Source of the DNA: Methanodesulfokora sp964525965
GTDB lineage: Archaea; Korarchaeota; Korarchaeia; Korarchaeales; Korarchaeaceae
Direction of reading: 5' to 3'
Assembly: GCA_964525965.1 (NCBI GenBank)
Contig: CAZGKA010000061.1
Location: 1 to 16,701 of the forward strand
Length of the DNA: 16,701 nucleotides
Below, in pieces: positions 14,364 to 16,701 of this stretch. Below the pieces are notes generated by a model. The model worked only from the letters and a program-made list of their open reading frames with translations. It was not told the origin of the DNA and searched no databases. Each line of letters opens with the position of its first letter. Positions within the stretch are counted from its first letter, which is position 1. The position numbers were made by a program, and so were the translations under genes.

Positions 14364-14675
14364 TCATCCCTTCTTAAGTCCGAGAGCTAGACCTGCCACG
14401 AAAGAGCCCGCTGGAAGAACACCGGATATCATGAAGTCAATTATCCTGCTGAACTGCTGTACACCGGAGGTCGTGATATTCTTCAAGCTCTCCGTCAGTT
14501 TTTCCGTGTTGATAGTGATCAAACCCTTCATCTGAAGGTAATATAGGGCTAAGAGAAATATCCCAAATATAGCTAGGACTATCTTGGCTATCTTCTTGAG
14601 GGTGTACCCTATTATGAATCCTAGGCCTGCGGGAAAGCCCACTTCCATCAGCAGGGTTGAGACTATATCGTTCAT
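14364..14675 (-). CDS. FUN14-family membrane protein
   Basis: A 103-residue protein of the FUN14 family (PF04930), relatives of the eukaryotic FUNDC1 outer-mitochondrial protein. Hydrophobic segments are at about 13-24 (FPAGLGFIIGYT) and 30-47 (AKIVLAIFGIFLLALYYL), with a third, weaker one at about 81-101. The diagnostic blocks are GFIIGYTLKKIAKIVL and the C-terminal PAGSFVAGLALGLKKG. The molecular role in archaea is not known. ATG 14675 is about 27 nt from the centre of the TATA element CCTTTATAATGG, so the transcript is predicted leaderless. It ends 63 nt before the importer promoter ATG region and has its own promoter, so it is not clearly in that operon. Confidence 0.85.
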   Translation of the reverse strand: MNDIVSTLLMEVGFPAGLGFIIGYTLKKIAKIVLAIFGIFLLALYYLQMKGLITINTEKLTESLKNITTSGVQQFSRIIDFMISGVLPAGSFVAGLALGLKKG

Positions 14676-14695
14676 CGGTGGGTTTTGTTCTCAAG

Positions 14696-14707
14696 CCATT
14701 ATAAAGG
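14696..14707 (-). promoter_or_regulatory. TATA box of the FUN14 gene
   Basis: Minus-strand CCTTTATAATGG is centred 27 nt before ATG 14675, an ideal leaderless spacing. Confidence 0.6.
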
Positions 14708-14769
14708 TTGTTCCGTTTGTACGGTAACTTTACATCGTCGTCACACTGACGGATGCGGAGGGCGCTCCG
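14708..14769. repeat. Two small hairpin sequences between the FUN14 and ACD promoters
   Basis: CCGT/ACGG arms (14713-14716 and 14721-14724) are flanked by GTT/AAC (14708-14710 and 14726-14728). CGGAG-GGCG-CTCCG (14756-14769) sits 1 nt before the ACD TATA-like run. They could be operators or chance pairings. Confidence 0.3.
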
Positions 14770-14770
14770 G

Positions 14771-14790
14771 TAAAAATTTTGTTTTAATAG
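14771..14790 (+). promoter_or_regulatory. Promoter region of the acyl-CoA synthetase gene
   Basis: TAAAAATTTT (14771-14780) and GTTTTAATAG (14781-14790) are both TATA-like. The second is centred about 36 nt before ATG 14822, giving a leader of about 10 nt. AGGGTGG (14811-14817) is close to the ATG and could help ribosome binding. Confidence 0.5.
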
Positions 14791-14821
14791 GGAGGGTCCA
14801 CAACATGCTTAGGGTGGTCAA

Positions 14822-16249
14822 ATGCTGGACAAGTTCTTTCACCCCAGCTCCATAGTTGTGGCAGGAGCTTCCCGCAAGCCAGGAAAGGTTGGTCACGCTC
14901 TCCTCGAGGTCATGCTGACCTACAAGAACAGGGGAATCTTCAAGGGCAGGCTCTACGCCACCAACCCAAAGCCTGGTGAGGACATACTGGGTGTCCCAAC
15001 TTTTAAGTCCGTGGAGGAGCTTCCGGAAGTACCAGATCTCGCTGTGATAGTCGTGCCGGCCAAGTACGTGAACGCCGTGGCTGAGGAGTGTGGAAGAAAG
15101 GGCGTCAAGAACATCATAGTGATAAGCGGAGGGTTCGCGGAGGTCGGAGAGGAAGGCAGGAAGATGCAGGAGGAGCTCGTCTCCATCTGTAAAAGGTACG
15201 GCATGAGGCTGATAGGTCCCAACTGCGTGGGGGTCGTGGTGCCGAGCCACGGGGTGGACACCATGTTTCTCCCCGTGGACAAGGACTTCAGGGGACGTCC
15301 TCTCGAGTCGCTTCCAAGGCCGAAGCCGGGCAACATATCCTTGATCTCCCAGTCCGGAGCTTTCGGAGTGGCCTGCCTGGACTACATGTATGGGGAGGGC
15401 ATAGGCCTCGCCAAGTTCGTGAGCTACGGCAACAAGGCGGACGTCGATGAGGTGGAGCTCATGGAGTACCTGGGGGAGGACGAGCACACCAAGGTCATCC
15501 TGATGTACTCGGAGTCGATAGACAGGGGAAGGAGGTTCGTGGAGGTCGCCAAGAAGATAACCAAGAGGAAGCCCATAGTCGTTCTGAAGGCGGGAAGGAC
15601 AAGCGCTGGATCTAGAGCTGCATCAAGCCACACGGCAGCGATAGCTGGATCCGACAGCGTTTACGAGGCTGCCTTCAAACAGACAGGAGTTCTCAGAGCT
15701 GACGACATGGAGCACATGTTCGACATGGCCAAGGCCCTCGTGATGCAGCCCCCGGCTAGAGGACCGAGGATAGCGATCCTCACGGATGGAGGTGGTGTGG
15801 GGGTCATGACCGCTGACGCCATCGAGATGTGTGGATTGCAGGCCCCGAGGACCAGTAAAGAGACCGAGGAGAAGCTCAGAAAGCTCATGGAATCCGGGGT
15901 CATACCTCCGATAGCCGCCATACACAACCCCATAGATCTGACCGGCTCCGCCACAGATGAGTCGTTCGTCGAGGCCCTGAAGGTGCTCGTGGACGATCCC
16001 CACGTGGATGGAATAATAATGCTTGCTCTCCACCACATCCCCGGAGTGACGGGAGAGCTTCCGGACAAGATAGCAGCTGTGGACATGAAGGGCAAGCCCA
16101 TCGTGATGGTCGACGTGGGGGAGGGATCCTATGCAAAGGAGTTCAGAAGGAGGTTCGAGGAGTTCGGCATTCCCGCATACCCGGAGCCGGAGAGGGCCGT
16201 GAGGGCTATGAAGGCCCTCGTCGATTACGGGAGCGTTCGCTCGAGATGA
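14822..16249 (+). CDS. ADP-forming acyl-CoA (acetate-CoA ligase type) synthetase, alpha subunit
   Basis: A 475-residue alpha subunit of NDP-forming acyl-CoA synthetase, which converts acyl-CoA + ADP + Pi to acid + CoA + ATP in archaeal sugar and amino-acid fermentation. An N-terminal CoA-binding Rossmann domain (IVVAGASRKPGKVG, 11-24) is followed by a succinyl-CoA-ligase-like domain with GPNCVGV (132-138), SQSGAFG (176-182) and the phosphohistidine block SSHTAAIAGSD (H270). The C-terminal module carries DGGGVGVMTAD (322-332) and NPIDLTGSA. The active-site Glu is expected in MYSESID (E231). The ATP-grasp beta subunit is not fused and not in the window, so it must be encoded elsewhere; the 2-oxoacid/acyl specificity cannot be read. 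The end overlaps the convergent phosphatase by 44 nt. Confidence 0.92.
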   Translation: MLDKFFHPSSIVVAGASRKPGKVGHALLEVMLTYKNRGIFKGRLYATNPKPGEDILGVPTFKSVEELPEVPDLAVIVVPAKYVNAVAEECGRKGVKNIIVISGGFAEVGEEGRKMQEELVSICKRYGMRLIGPNCVGVVVPSHGVDTMFLPVDKDFRGRPLESLPRPKPGNISLISQSGAFGVACLDYMYGEGIGLAKFVSYGNKADVDEVELMEYLGEDEHTKVILMYSESIDRGRRFVEVAKKITKRKPIVVLKAGRTSAGSRAASSHTAAIAGSDSVYEAAFKQTGVLRADDMEHMFDMAKALVMQPPARGPRIAILTDGGGVGVMTADAIEMCGLQAPRTSKETEEKLRKLMESGVIPPIAAIHNPIDLTGSATDESFVEALKVLVDDPHVDGIIMLALHHIPGVTGELPDKIAAVDMKGKPIVMVDVGEGSYAKEFRRRFEEFGIPAYPEPERAVRAMKALVDYGSVRSR

Positions 16250-16688
16250 CCCTCTCGAACCAGTATACGGAGCTCTCCTGAGATATGCTCTCCACCGAGC
16301 AGGGTCTGAGGGCCCTTATTTTTTCGATTGCCTCCCTGGCCGGCATCCCCCTGTAAACGAAGTAGGCCGCTAGGATCGTGCCCGTCCTCCCGCATCCAGC
16401 GTAACAGTGGACCAGCACCTTTCCCCCTCTCTTCCTCTCCTCCTCCACTAAGCGGACGAACTTCAGCATGTCGTCCATGCTCGGAGGGGAGAACTCGGGA
16501 ACGCTCATCCTGAGGACCCTGATTCCCAAAGACTTAGCTTCCTCCTCCAGATGGTCGTCCATGGGTTCCAGTGATACTATCGTTGTGATGCCCGACGACC
16601 TGAGCCATCTTATCTCGGAGGGATCCCTCAGCATGGCTGAGGCAGCCAGATAGCTCTCAACCCATGAGAAGTTTCTGGGGGGCCTCAC
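16206..16688 (-). CDS. DUSP23/VHZ-like dual-specificity (cysteine-based) protein phosphatase
   Basis: A cysteine phosphatase of at least 160 residues. The P-loop HCYAGCGRTG (94-103) holds the nucleophile C95 and R101. Upstream, VPEFSPPSMDD (63-73) aligns with the IPDFCPPAPDQ general-acid loop of human DUSP23/VHZ, and downstream RPCSVESISQE (128-138) matches RPGSIETYEQE, so this is a VHZ-type small archaeal phosphatase. The catalytic Asp of the loop is replaced by Glu (E65). GTG 16688 is the last start seen, but the open frame continues upstream to the window edge (codons for DLPP precede it), so the true start may lie outside. The C-terminal 12 residues are extra and overlap the acyl-CoA synthetase. 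Confidence 0.88.
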   Translation of the reverse strand: MRPPRNFSWVESYLAASAMLRDPSEIRWLRSSGITTIVSLEPMDDHLEEEAKSLGIRVLRMSVPEFSPPSMDDMLKFVRLVEEERKRGGKVLVHCYAGCGRTGTILAAYFVYRGMPAREAIEKIRALRPCSVESISQESSVYWFERVISSERSRNRRGPS

Positions 16689-16701
16689 AGGGGGAAGATC
16701 G

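Noticed and set aside
14741..15487. 248-codon minus-strand open frame opposite the acyl-CoA synthetase
   Set aside because: It has no recognisable domain, is rich in His/Leu/Val as expected from antisense of this codon usage, and lies over well-conserved CoA-binding codons on the plus strand.
1..16701. tRNA, rRNA, CRISPR array, transposon or integration site
   Set aside because: Nearly all bases are accounted for by normal genes; no cloverleaf, repeated spacer array, transposase or terminal repeats were seen by eye. A tRNAscan or repeat search was not possible here.

Overview
The window looks like a chromosomal segment of a thermophilic archaeon, probably of the TACK group; Korarchaeota is plausible but cannot be proven from 16.7 kb. 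The evidence is the archaeal gene content: the SDH_sah-family membrane serine protease, archaeal Lhr helicase with its ICC-like phosphoesterase, TmcA, ADP-forming acyl-CoA synthetase and FUN14. In addition, TATA-like boxes lie about 24-35 nt upstream of most first genes (leaderless or nearly leaderless starts), arginine codons are mostly AGG/AGA, and the DNA is moderately GC-rich. I see no insertion sequence, CRISPR array, tRNA or rRNA.

Layout. (1) 1-866: the 5' end of a membrane serine protease gene (minus) is divergent from a YkgJ-type cysteine-cluster protein (plus). (2) 751-4878, minus: a tight three-gene unit of SAM methyltransferase, Lhr helicase and metallophosphoesterase, with 1 nt between the first two genes and a GTGA overlap between the last two. 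This is a probable nucleic-acid repair or RNA/DNA processing operon. (3) 5016-7068: a two-TM protein of unknown family (plus) converges on a secreted, membrane-anchored protein with four PKD-like repeats and a very basic cytoplasmic tail (minus). (4) 7148-9355, minus: TmcA, the RNA cytidine acetyltransferase. (5) 9445-11776, plus: UbiD decarboxylase and UbiA prenyltransferase, overlapping by 11 nt. The UbiA resembles the MqnP type, so the pair may serve menaquinone (futalosine-route) synthesis. (6) 11880-14267, minus: a complete ABC importer of the SsuABC/TauABC/NMT1 type (binding protein, permease, ATPase). (7) 14364-14675, minus: a FUN14-family membrane protein. (8) 14822-16249, plus: the alpha subunit of an ADP-forming acyl-CoA synthetase, convergent with a DUSP23/VHZ-like protein phosphatase (minus) that runs to the window edge.

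Regulation visible in the sequence: genes at the head of units have TATA-like elements close to the start, while downstream genes in operons rely on Shine-Dalgarno sequences (GGAGGAGGT before the phosphoesterase, GGAGGTG before ubiA). Two promoters carry the TATA element inside an inverted repeat (14303-14319 for the ABC importer, 9376-9390 for tmcA), which makes them operator candidates. Three of the four convergent gene pairs overlap at their 3' ends.

I found no strong evidence of a wholly new multi-gene system. The most promising leads are the methyltransferase-Lhr-phosphoesterase unit, the PKD protein with its polybasic tail next to an unknown membrane protein, and the importer with a divergent ATPase signature motif and an unidentified substrate.
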